DNA of 6,449 nucleotides, from NCBI GenBank assembly GCA_018829425.1, contig JAHJUA010000005.1:1-6449 (forward strand), read 5' to 3'. Positions 1 through 5,419 of the stretch are shown piece by piece. The position numbers were made by a program, and so were the translations under genes. The stretch is from Nanobdellota archaeon (GTDB taxonomy: Archaea > Nanobdellota > Nanobdellia > Pacearchaeales > GW2011-AR1). Each line of letters starts with the position of its first letter. Position 1 is the stretch's first letter. The notes beneath the pieces are model-generated. The model saw only the letters and a program-made list of their open reading frames with translations. It was not told the origin of the DNA and ran no database searches.

Positions 1-421
1 CCTCCAAAAACTTTTTACCTTTTTCCGTAAGTTGTCTTCCCGGTTTCTTCCCTTTAACGCCCTTTATGCCTTTAGCAATTTCTGTAAATCCTGCGGCGTC
101 TGCCTGTTGAAGAACAGTTCTGATTATTTTTCCACCAGACTTCACAAATTTTTCAGGCCTCATTCCCCTCTTCTTCTTGGAACCATAACGAGTTTTCAAT
201 CTGTTTACTCCGACGATTCCTCTCTTGTAAATTTGTCTAAGAATTCCTGCCGCCCTTTTGTGCCAAAATTCAGGATCATCAATCGGCCTAACTTTCGACG
301 GACTCGATTTTACAAAATCAACCCACCCTGGTTTCTCGAACTCCGGCATTTTTTTCAGCGCCTCAGCTAACTTCAGATTATATTCTCCAGCGTCCAATTC
401 ATAAACAGGATTTTTTTCCAT
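1..421 (-). CDS. rps19e: 30S ribosomal protein S19e (C-terminus cut by window edge)
   Basis: Small-subunit ribosomal protein found in archaea and eukaryotes but not bacteria; in eukaryotes it is needed for 40S maturation. Reading leftward from the ATG at 421-419, 140 codons are visible and the frame is still open at base 1. The family usually has about 150 residues, so only a short C-terminal tail is missing. Recognisable S19e blocks are PGWVDFVKSS (residues 31-40), the DDPEFWHKRAAGILRQIYKR stretch (48-67), GVNRLKTRYGSKKKRG (71-86), and MRPEKFVKSGGKIIRTVLQQ (87-106), followed by the winged-helix end GRQLTEKGKKFLE. There is no clear Shine-Dalgarno just before the ATG, but a TATA box about 71 bases upstream implies a leader of roughly 48 nt with hairpins. 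In many archaea S19e lies near a YhbY-type protein; here one unknown gene separates them. Confidence 0.95.
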   Translation of the reverse strand, partial: MEKNPVYELDAGEYNLKLAEALKKMPEFEKPGWVDFVKSSPSKVRPIDDPEFWHKRAAGILRQIYKRGIVGVNRLKTRYGSKKKRGMRPEKFVKSGGKIIRTVLQQADAAGFTEIAKGIKGVKGKKPGRQLTEKGKKFLE

Positions 422-426
422 CTTAA

Positions 427-463
427 GTGACCACGCTTCACAGCGTTAGATTCCCTTTTGGGA
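427..463 (-). promoter_or_regulatory. structured 5' leader of rps19e (two small hairpins)
   Basis: Between the predicted transcription start (about 469) and the rps19e ATG, the minus strand can form TCCC-AAAA-GGGA (463-452) and ACGCT-GTGA-AGCGT (446-433). The GTGA loop (441-438) is also complementary to TCAC (430-427), six bases before the ATG, which gives an alternative hairpin excluding the ACGCT/AGCGT stem. The pairings are visible in the sequence; a regulatory role is inference. Confidence 0.35.
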
Positions 464-491
464 CTTAGTCAAAAATTAAAGAAAGAATTGG

Positions 492-499
492 TTTATAAA
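492..499 (-). promoter_or_regulatory. TATA box for rps19e
   Basis: TTTATAAA lies in the gap after the 112-aa gene. With the usual archaeal spacing of about 26 bases from box centre to start, transcription would begin near 469. Directly upstream, AACTT-CAA-AAGTT (511-499) forms a small inverted repeat that touches the box. It could be a regulator site, or a weak hairpin ending the upstream transcript. Confidence 0.55.
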
Positions 500-516
500 A
501 CTTTTGAAGTTAAGAT

Positions 517-855
517 TCACAGAAACTGGCTCCTTTCAGTTCCAACAAATTTTCTTATCTTCTCTTCTTCTGCAATATACGCTTTCGCCGTCGCGGCGAG
601 GAGGGAATCCCAAGTTAAATCAGTTCCCCTGAACACACTACTTTTCCTTAAATGGTAAGGCAAGAGAGTTTCTAAAATTTGTCTTCCCAGAATCCTATCT
701 GCCTGAGCAACTTCTCTTAAACATCCTCTCGGGAGCGGGATAAATTCTTGAATGTCATCCATAACTATCATATAGCCATCTTCTTCCATTGGATCAATCC
801 TAACTTTTATCTGAGGGTCTTCATATGCGACTTTCCAATTTTCAACTGGTTCCAT
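517..855 (-). CDS. conserved-looking hypothetical protein, 112 aa
   Basis: I do not recognise this family. The protein is soluble and acidic at its N-terminus, with no signal peptide or membrane segment. Residues 1-40 look beta-rich (WKVAYEDPQIKVRIDP, then GYMIVMDDIQEFIPLP). Residues 43-70 and 80-104 look helical (GCLREVAQADRILGRQILET; DSLLAATAKAYIAEEEKIRK). There is one cysteine (45). The ATG at 855-853 is chosen because a TATAAA at 882-877 sits 22 bases before it, fitting a leaderless or nearly leaderless message; a GAGGGAG lies next to the ATG. It sits between a YhbY-type RNA-binding gene and rps19e, so a ribosome-related role is possible, but only by position. It is not an antisense shadow: the frame fills the gap between neighbours and has its own promoter. 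Confidence 0.7.
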   Translation of the reverse strand: MEPVENWKVAYEDPQIKVRIDPMEEDGYMIVMDDIQEFIPLPRGCLREVAQADRILGRQILETLLPYHLRKSSVFRGTDLTWDSLLAATAKAYIAEEEKIRKFVGTERSQFL

Positions 856-876
856 ACTCCCTCTTAAGAAAAATCA

Positions 877-882
877 TTTATA
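877..882 (-). promoter_or_regulatory. TATA box for the 112-aa gene (leaderless spacing)
   Basis: TATAAA (882-877, within AATATAAATG) lies in the 53-base gap after the YhbY gene. Its centre is about 25 bases from the A of the ATG at 855, so the transcript would start at or within a base or two of the initiation codon. A purine-rich GAAATT just upstream could serve as the BRE. Confidence 0.5.
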
Positions 883-908
883 TTAATTTCTATACTAGAA
901 AATATTCT

Positions 909-1151
909 TTACCGAACAGCCCTTCGCCATTTTTTAAGAAAAATTGAGAACCCCACTATTCTTCCCGAGTGATTATTCCCCAATCTTTTAAGAATTTCTT
1001 CAAGGAAAATTTTCATTTTCTCTTTGTCGCGCTCAGTGTTCTTCAACACAGAAACTTTAACATTATTGTTTTTGGTGAAATGGTACTTTATCGTCCCGAT
1101 AAAATTTTCCGTTATTCCGTTCTTCCCGAGCTGAACTTGTCCTTGTGTCAT
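909..1151 (-). CDS. yhbY: YhbY/CRM-domain RNA-binding protein, 80 aa
   Basis: Small KH-like RNA-binding protein of the CRS1-YhbY (CRM) family; bacterial YhbY binds pre-50S particles, and plant CRM proteins act in intron splicing. The whole protein is one domain. QLGKNGITENFIGTIKYHF (7-25) carries the GKNG form of the GxxG RNA-binding loop. NNVKVSVLKN (29-38) is the central strand, the EKMKIFLEEILKRLG helix (44-58) follows, and RIVGFSIFLKKWRR (64-77) is the final strand with a basic tail. Its length of 80 is slightly below the usual 85-100. The ATG at 1151 is the only possible start after an in-frame stop at 1163-1161. It begins one base after the stop of the upstream gene (TAA-G-ATG) with no clear Shine-Dalgarno, so translation is probably coupled. 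It is the last gene of the RuBisCO operon. Confidence 0.88.
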   Translation of the reverse strand: MTQGQVQLGKNGITENFIGTIKYHFTKNNNVKVSVLKNTERDKEKMKIFLEEILKRLGNNHSGRIVGFSIFLKKWRRAVR

Positions 1152-1152
1152 C

Positions 1153-1773
1153 TTATAATCTTAAAAAATACTTCCTTTTATTCCTTCTTGTTTCATCTAA
1201 TTTTAACGGCAAATCATTAGAAGCTTGAACTCCTTGAATCGGAACGATGTATGGGATAACTTTCCCGTTTTTCTTCTCGTGAGGATTTTCTGTGTCTATA
1301 ACAACCCAATTCCCGTTTCTTTTCGCAAGGTTAAATGAATGATACCCTACTTCTCCATCATCAGAACCAATATTCCCTGAAACAAGAAAATGTTCATGAA
1401 CTTGCGGAAAATTCTGCAAAAACAAATGTGACAAAACGCTTTTCTCTAAGCATTCTCCAAGACCTTCTTCAACAACTCTAGAAAATGGTAAAACTTTCTT
1501 TCCTTTCCTAGTTTGTCCTTCGGCGTCAAAAAGAGCTTTAATTGCCTCAGCATCTGATCTTAACATTCCATTAATCTTTCCATACGGAAAATCTTTGCTC
1601 TCTCCTATCTTGCTCAAAACTTTTTTTATATCATCAATTTCATAATCTAATCCTGAACTCTTGTTAACGACATCCCCCTCTTTTAATTGATCAATTAGCG
1701 CTAACGGACCATAACGTTTTTCATAAGCAGGTCTGTGTTTTTGCAGAAAATCCTCGAGGGGTAAAATTGCCAT
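1153..1773 (-). CDS. transglutaminase-like (Cys-His-Asp) domain protein, 206 aa
   Basis: Probable member of the transglutaminase-like cysteine peptidase/acyltransferase superfamily. The C-terminal half shows the expected order of active-site elements: GLGECLEKSVLSHLFLQ (104-120) with Cys108 at a helix start, GYHSFNLAKRNGNW (143-156) with His145, then VVIDTENPHE (157-166) with Asp160. The spacing Cys-37-His-15-Asp fits the fold. The N-terminal 100 residues are charged and mainly helical and I do not recognise them. There is no signal peptide, so it should act in the cytoplasm; the substrate is unknown and the chemistry could be peptidase, deamidase or transfer. An upstream in-frame TTG at 1800 would add nine lysine-rich residues overlapping the previous gene. 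I prefer the ATG at 1773, which gives a TAA-T-ATG junction like the other junctions of this operon. The assignment rests on motif order only. Confidence 0.7.
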   Translation of the reverse strand: MAILPLEDFLQKHRPAYEKRYGPLALIDQLKEGDVVNKSSGLDYEIDDIKKVLSKIGESKDFPYGKINGMLRSDAEAIKALFDAEGQTRKGKKVLPFSRVVEEGLGECLEKSVLSHLFLQNFPQVHEHFLVSGNIGSDDGEVGYHSFNLAKRNGNWVVIDTENPHEKKNGKVIPYIVPIQGVQASNDLPLKLDETRRNKRKYFLRL

Positions 1774-1774
1774 A

Positions 1775-2161
1775 TTATTTCTTTTTATTTTTCCTTTCAA
1801 ACATTAAAATATCTTCTTTTTTAATCTTAATCTTTTTCGACTTTCTAACTTTCCAAGTCCCGGTCTTTGAAAACCACGGTTTAGAAACATCTTTCCCTGT
1901 GAAAACATCAACGACAATGTCTTTCTTGTTGTTCCTCCAATCTTGGCTGTATTTTGCGACAATCACACCAGCCTCTCCGATTTCTTTACTTCCAGTTTCC
2001 AAATTTTCAATAACTCCGAAAGGACTCCCTGGTGCAGAAGTGTGAAGAATGGTATTTCCTTTTCCTTTGAATTGTGAAACCAATACATCGTTGTTCTCTG
2101 CGTTCTTTCCAAGAAAGATTTTCGTTCCCGACTTCAAAACAATTTCTCTAAACTTTCCCAT
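1775..2161 (-). CDS. stand-alone NFACT-R (DUF814) RNA-binding protein, 128 aa
   Basis: This is the NFACT-R domain normally found at the C-terminus of Rqc2/RqcH/Tae2 and fibronectin-binding proteins, which act in ribosome-associated quality control. Here it is a free-standing protein, comparable in architecture to eukaryotic CCDC25. Family blocks seen: SGTKIFLGKNAENNDVLVSQ (11-30, matching the GRNaxQNExLv motif), ILHTSAPGSPFGVIEN (38-53, the fHx..PGS..vi motif), IGEAGVIVAKYSQDW (61-75, the eAa.fAa.YS motif), DIVVDVFTGKDVSK (81-94, the V..k.V.K strand) and GTWKVRKSKKIKI (101-113). The tail after 104 is very lysine-rich, suiting RNA or ribosome contact. The NFACT-N, HhH and coiled-coil parts needed for tRNA recruitment are absent. 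The ATG at 2161 lies 14 bases inside the Nudix gene in another frame, so translation is probably coupled. The next gene follows after one base. Confidence 0.85.
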   Translation of the reverse strand: MGKFREIVLKSGTKIFLGKNAENNDVLVSQFKGKGNTILHTSAPGSPFGVIENLETGSKEIGEAGVIVAKYSQDWRNNKKDIVVDVFTGKDVSKPWFSKTGTWKVRKSKKIKIKKEDILMFERKNKKK

Positions 2162-2600
2162 TCACAATAAAAGAATTAGCTATCTTTAAAGATTTCCTCT
2201 GGTTCGGCCACTTCAAAAGTTTAAACGCCCGAGAGAAACTGACCCACTTATGGCTCGAATGTTCTTTTTTATCCAATTTGATTTTACCTTTTTTTATTTC
2301 GACAGCATATAGCGCGAATGTTTGTCCTTTAAAATTTGGTCTGTCTTCCAGGATTTTTCCATAATTATACTCTCCAGAATAATTTAATTTCTTTATCTTT
2401 CCAATTGGTTTTAATCCAGTTTCTTCAAGAAGCTCCCTCCAAACAGCGCGCTTTTTAGTTTCAAAAGATTCAATCGCACCCTTGGGAAACTCCCAGCCAT
2501 CCCAATGAAGTTTTCTTTTTAGAAGTAAATATTCAATTTCCTTTTTTGTTTTAGAATAGGTTACAATAAAAACGGCCTTGCGATATTTCTTTATTACCAT
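2148..2600 (-). CDS. Nudix hydrolase, Ap4A-hydrolase-like, 150 aa
   Basis: Hydrolase of nucleoside diphosphates linked to another moiety. The Nudix box GX5EX7REUXEEXGU is complete at residues 41-63: Gly41, Glu47, Arg55-Glu56, Glu59-Glu60, Gly62-Leu63; these glutamates bind the catalytic Mg2+. The preceding WDGWEFPKGAIE (33-44) and the later EHSSHKWVSFSRAFKLL (113-129) resemble dinucleoside tetraphosphatases (NUDT2/Ap4A type), which make NMP or NDP products. Exact substrate cannot be fixed from sequence; dNTP or mRNA-cap-like substrates remain possible. The ATG at 2600 follows the RuBisCO stop after one base (TAG-T-ATG), and the 3' end overlaps the NFACT-R gene. Its place directly behind RuBisCO is suggestive, since the archaeal form III RuBisCO pathway starts from AMP; that link is inference. 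Confidence 0.9.
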   Translation of the reverse strand: MVIKKYRKAVFIVTYSKTKKEIEYLLLKRKLHWDGWEFPKGAIESFETKKRAVWRELLEETGLKPIGKIKKLNYSGEYNYGKILEDRPNFKGQTFALYAVEIKKGKIKLDKKEHSSHKWVSFSRAFKLLKWPNQRKSLKIANSFIVNGKV

Positions 2601-2601
2601 A

Positions 2602-3900
2602 CTATTCCGTTTTCATTCTTCCCCACTTTTCCAAGGCTTCTCTAAGTTCTCTGTGGGTTTTCGCATACTCTTCAAGTTTTATTTTTTTGTTCTTTGCTTC
2701 AAGTGCCTGCATCGTAGCCATCGCACCAGCTCGCGTTCCGTGGGGATGCCCATGAATTCCTCCAGAAACTAAAAGCATAAGATCTTTACCGTAAATATCA
2801 ATCACCTCTGGAACAAGCCCAGGATGCAATCCTCCCGAAGAAACAGGGAACGCCGGTTTTATATTTCCCCAATCCTGTTCAAGAATAATATTACCTCTTT
2901 TCTTCACGTGCTTGTCTCTCAAAACGGAAGCGATTGCTTGAACTTCTTCTTTGCTTCCAACAAGTTTCCCAACCGCTGTACCAGAATGAATTTCATCCAC
3001 ACCAATCATTCTCATAATCTTTGCTAAGAACTGCATAGTAATTCCATGCTTCTCATCTCTATCAAAAGCAGCATGCATCGCTCTGTGCGCGTGAATTGCC
3101 ATTCCCATGTCCCCCATATGCTCTCTAAGAGTCTGAACTGCAGAAGTCCCTGCGACAACAACATCAATCATTGCATATTTCCATCCTTTGTCATGGAGAT
3201 ACTTCGCCCGCTTTTCCATCTCTTCAGTCTCAGCAGTTATATTCAACAACGCATCTTTAACACTCCCAGTCTCGCGCTCTGCACGGTCGCGCATCTTTGT
3301 CATCAAATCAACTCTTCTCTTGAACGTGTTGAACTTTTGACTTATAAGATTCTCATCATCTTTAACTAAATCAAATCCACCCATCCAAGTTTCATATCCT
3401 ATCTTCGCGTGCTCTTCAGAAGAGAAACCGACTTTAGGTTTTGGCACCGCGCCAGTTAAAGGCCTGTCATAAACTTTGAAATATTTTCTCAAACCAGGAA
3501 TTCCTAAATTAGGTCCTTTGAAATGTTTAATATAATCTTGCGGCAAAGAAACGTCAATGAGTCTCAAATTTTTAAGAGCCTTCATTCCAAAAATATTTCC
3601 CGCGATTCCAGAAAGCAACTGTGGTGTGTTTCCATTTTCCCACAAATCTGCAGGATAAGCAACCTTCACATAATTTCCCTGAACTTCATAAGCAGTTGCC
3701 ATCAGACTTTTCATTCTTGGCGGCATCTTAAACAAAGTTGTCCACGTTCCAGTCGAACTTTCAGAAGCAATCCTCCCAATAGCGTCTTCTTTCGTAATTC
3801 CCGCAGCAGGTTCAAAATAAAAAAGAACTTTCAAATCATTCTTCTTAGGCCGATAACTCTTATCAATAAAATCATGATACCACTCTATTTTTTTACTCAT
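2602..3900 (-). CDS. rbcL: ribulose-1,5-bisphosphate carboxylase, form III (archaeal), 432 aa
   Basis: Carboxylates ribulose-1,5-bisphosphate to two 3-phosphoglycerates. In archaea form III does this at the end of the AMP/nucleoside salvage pathway, feeding nucleotide ribose into glycolysis rather than a Calvin cycle. All main catalytic residues are present (spinach number in brackets): Glu47 (60), Thr52-Trp53 (65-66), Asn102 (123), Lys154 and Lys156 (175, 177), the carbamylated Lys180 with Asp182 and Glu183 (201, 203, 204), His272-Arg273 (294-295), His305 (327), loop-6 Lys312 (334) and Ser355 (379). The length and the FPVSSGGLHPG / GGIHGHPHGTRAGA segments fit form III and not the longer II/III type. 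An oddity is Ser379 where the phosphate-binding GGG has its first Gly (403), with Leu377 in place of Gln401. The ATG at 3900 is preferred over a TTG at 3921, which falls at the predicted transcription start. First gene of a five-gene operon; no small subunit or activase is present. Confidence 0.96.
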   Translation of the reverse strand: MSKKIEWYHDFIDKSYRPKKNDLKVLFYFEPAAGITKEDAIGRIASESSTGTWTTLFKMPPRMKSLMATAYEVQGNYVKVAYPADLWENGNTPQLLSGIAGNIFGMKALKNLRLIDVSLPQDYIKHFKGPNLGIPGLRKYFKVYDRPLTGAVPKPKVGFSSEEHAKIGYETWMGGFDLVKDDENLISQKFNTFKRRVDLMTKMRDRAERETGSVKDALLNITAETEEMEKRAKYLHDKGWKYAMIDVVVAGTSAVQTLREHMGDMGMAIHAHRAMHAAFDRDEKHGITMQFLAKIMRMIGVDEIHSGTAVGKLVGSKEEVQAIASVLRDKHVKKRGNIILEQDWGNIKPAFPVSSGGLHPGLVPEVIDIYGKDLMLLVSGGIHGHPHGTRAGAMATMQALEAKNKKIKLEEYAKTHRELREALEKWGRMKTE

Positions 3901-3906
3901 CTCTTT

Positions 3907-3912
3907 ACCTCT
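3907..3912 (-). promoter_or_regulatory. Shine-Dalgarno of rbcL
   Basis: AGAGGT lies six bases before the ATG at 3900 and is the clearest ribosome binding site in the window. It decides for the ATG start against the in-frame TTG at 3921-3919, which has no such site. Confidence 0.65.
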
Positions 3913-3940
3913 CTTTAACAATTAGAAAAATCCTAGCGAC

Positions 3941-3955
3941 TTTATATAATTTCCG
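3941..3955 (-). promoter_or_regulatory. BRE + TATA promoter of the RuBisCO operon
   Basis: CGGAAATTATATAAA is a near-textbook archaeal core promoter: a purine-rich BRE (CGGAAA) joined to TTATATAAA. With the standard spacing, transcription starts near 3919-3917, giving a leader of about 18 nt that holds the Shine-Dalgarno. It lies in the 57-base gap after cysS. A TTTTT at 3930-3926, just downstream of the box, could help end cysS transcripts. This is the strongest promoter-like sequence in the window and drives rbcL and the four following genes. Confidence 0.75.
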
Positions 3956-3957
3956 AA

Positions 3958-5370
3958 TTACTTTTCCTTAAGGATAAAACCCTCTTCGGAATCTTCAACA
4001 ATGTATCCAAGGTTTTCAATATCGCGCCGAATCTGGTCCGCGTCTTCCCATTTTTTTTCCTCTCGCGCTTTCTCTCTTATTTCGGCGAGCTTCTTAACAT
4101 CTGCAGGAATCCTAACCTTTTTTTCTTTATCCAATCCCAGACCGAGGATTTCGTCAAACTTTACTGCAAGTTCATATTTTTCGGAATTGTTCAACCTATC
4201 GTCGCGTAAGATTTCCCAAAGATAAGATAAAGCGCGCGACATGTTTAAATCATCGTCGAGAAAACCCATAAACTCTCCGAAGGCAAGTTCAATATTTTTA
4301 TTACTCGGGCCCGTCGGCGTTCGAGACCAGGCTTCTTTCAATCTTGAAACAATATCTTTTAATCTTTTCAAAGAAGTTTTCGCAAAGTCCAAATTCTCAA
4401 GGCTGAAACTTAAAGGTTTCCTATAATGTGCCGAAAGAAAAAAGTATCTCAAATCCATTGGAGAATAATCTTGCTTCTCTAATTCAGAAAGCGTGTAAAG
4501 TCCGCCTTTTGATTTTGAAATCTTTTCCCCGTTGTGGGTTAACCATTCCCCATGAAGCCAGTAATTTACAAATGGTTTTCCCGTCGCTGCTTCACTCTGC
4601 GCAATTTCATTTGAGTGATGAATCTGAATGTGTTCTTGTCCGCCAGTATGAATGTCAAAATGCTCTCCGAGATATTTCATACTCATCGCAGAACATTCAA
4701 TGTGCCATCCTGGAAAACCAACACCCCAAGGACTTTTCCACTCTTGTTGTCTTTTTTCTTTGGCGTCCGCATCAGAAAACTTCCACAGCGCAAAATCAGT
4801 TTTACTTTTCTTTTCACCGACGGCAACTCGCTTCCCTGCCTTCAAACCAGAAACATTTACATTAGCAAGTTTTCCATAATCTTTTAGTTTTGAAGTATCA
4901 AAATAAATTCCATCCGAAGTTTGGTAAGTATATCCTTTTTTCTCAAGCTTCTTTATCAATTCAATCTGCTCTTTGATGTGCTCCGTCGCTTTCGGCCAAT
5001 AATCCGGAGATTCAATGTTCATCTTCTTCAAATCTTCCTTGAAAACCTTAAAATAAAAATTAGAAATTTCCTTGGCACTCTTCCCCTCTTTCTTCGCCGC
5101 CCGCTCCATCTTGTCTTCTCCCTCGTCGGCGTCGCTCGTCAAATGTCCCACGTCTGTAACATTAATCACTTGCTTGACTTTGTAGCCATGAACTTTCAAA
5201 ACTCTTTTCAGAATATCGGGGAAAAGATAACTTCTCAAATTCCCTATGTGTTGATACCAATAAACCGTCGGCCCACAAGTGTAAATTCCAACAAACCCCT
5301 TTTTTATCGGCTTGAAAGTTTCTTTCTTTTTCGTTAAAGTATTGTAAAGTTTCAAAGGTTTCAACTTCAT
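3958..5370 (-). CDS. cysS: cysteinyl-tRNA synthetase, 470 aa
   Basis: Class Ia synthetase that charges tRNA-Cys with cysteine using ATP. Full length for the family (about 460-480). The HIGH signature is HIGN (41-44, in YQHIGNLRSY) and the KMSKS loop is KISKS (283-287). Zinc ligands are all present: Cys32 (YTCGPTVY), Cys226 (GWHIECSAMS), His251 and Glu255 (HHSNEIAQSE). The segment before the last pair reads HTGGQEHIQIHHSNEI, where many bacterial enzymes have HGGGxDLxFPHHENEI; zinc ligands are kept but the cysteine-pocket loop is of a divergent type. Residues 325-410 form the helical bundle, and a DALR/C-terminal domain follows with AREEKKWEDADQIRRDIENL (435-454). The ATG at 5370 has no Shine-Dalgarno; a TATA-like element 26 bases upstream suggests a leaderless message. 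A direct CysRS implies that the SepRS/SepCysS route is not needed. Confidence 0.97.
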   Translation of the reverse strand: MKLKPLKLYNTLTKKKETFKPIKKGFVGIYTCGPTVYWYQHIGNLRSYLFPDILKRVLKVHGYKVKQVINVTDVGHLTSDADEGEDKMERAAKKEGKSAKEISNFYFKVFKEDLKKMNIESPDYWPKATEHIKEQIELIKKLEKKGYTYQTSDGIYFDTSKLKDYGKLANVNVSGLKAGKRVAVGEKKSKTDFALWKFSDADAKEKRQQEWKSPWGVGFPGWHIECSAMSMKYLGEHFDIHTGGQEHIQIHHSNEIAQSEAATGKPFVNYWLHGEWLTHNGEKISKSKGGLYTLSELEKQDYSPMDLRYFFLSAHYRKPLSFSLENLDFAKTSLKRLKDIVSRLKEAWSRTPTGPSNKNIELAFGEFMGFLDDDLNMSRALSYLWEILRDDRLNNSEKYELAVKFDEILGLGLDKEKKVRIPADVKKLAEIREKAREEKKWEDADQIRRDIENLGYIVEDSEEGFILKEK

Positions 5371-5394
5371 AAACTAATTATAGAAAACTAATTA
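5371..5394 (-). repeat. 10-bp direct repeat in front of cysS
   Basis: TAATTAGTTT occurs twice in the minus direction (5394-5385 and 5380-5371) with a 14-base period; the second copy touches the ATG. It is AT-rich and short, so chance is possible. Its place between the TATA-like element and the start codon would suit a repressor site. Confidence 0.35.
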
Positions 5395-5400
5395 ATAAAA
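5391..5400 (-). promoter_or_regulatory. probable TATA element of cysS (leaderless spacing)
   Basis: TTTTATTAAT lies in the 49-base gap between the pilin-like gene and cysS. Its centre is about 26 bases upstream of the A of the ATG at 5370, so transcription would start at the initiation codon. This agrees with the lack of any Shine-Dalgarno. The match to the TATA consensus is only fair. Confidence 0.4.
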
Positions 5401-5419
5401 GTAACTACTTTGCTTTAAT

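Noticed and set aside
32..370. Plus-strand open frame opposite rps19e
   Set aside because: Antisense to a clear S19e coding sequence; no promoter, ribosome binding site or protein motif.
427..441. GTGA-N7-TCAC as a bacterial CRP-type operator
   Set aside because: The genes are archaeal and the site lies inside the predicted transcript; RNA pairing is the simpler reading.
433..446. H-type pseudoknot from loop GTGA with downstream TCAC
   Set aside because: Loops of zero and two bases are too short to cross the stems while the ACGCT/AGCGT stem stays formed; alternative hairpins are more reasonable.
1774..1800. In-frame TTG at 1800 as start of the transglutaminase-like gene
   Set aside because: It would add a lysine-rich stretch overlapping the NFACT-R gene; the ATG at 1773 gives the same one-base junction seen elsewhere in the operon.
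3901..3921. In-frame TTG at 3921 as rbcL start, adding seven residues
   Set aside because: It coincides with the predicted transcription start from the TATA box and lacks a Shine-Dalgarno, while the ATG at 3900 has AGAGGT at ideal spacing.
3523..5337. Several long open frames on the plus strand opposite rbcL and cysS (for example 3523-3918, 4428-4865, 4921-5337)
   Set aside because: They lie fully antisense to two unmistakable enzymes. Their translations are rich in Ser, Phe, His and Arg with no recognisable motif, as expected of complementary shadows.
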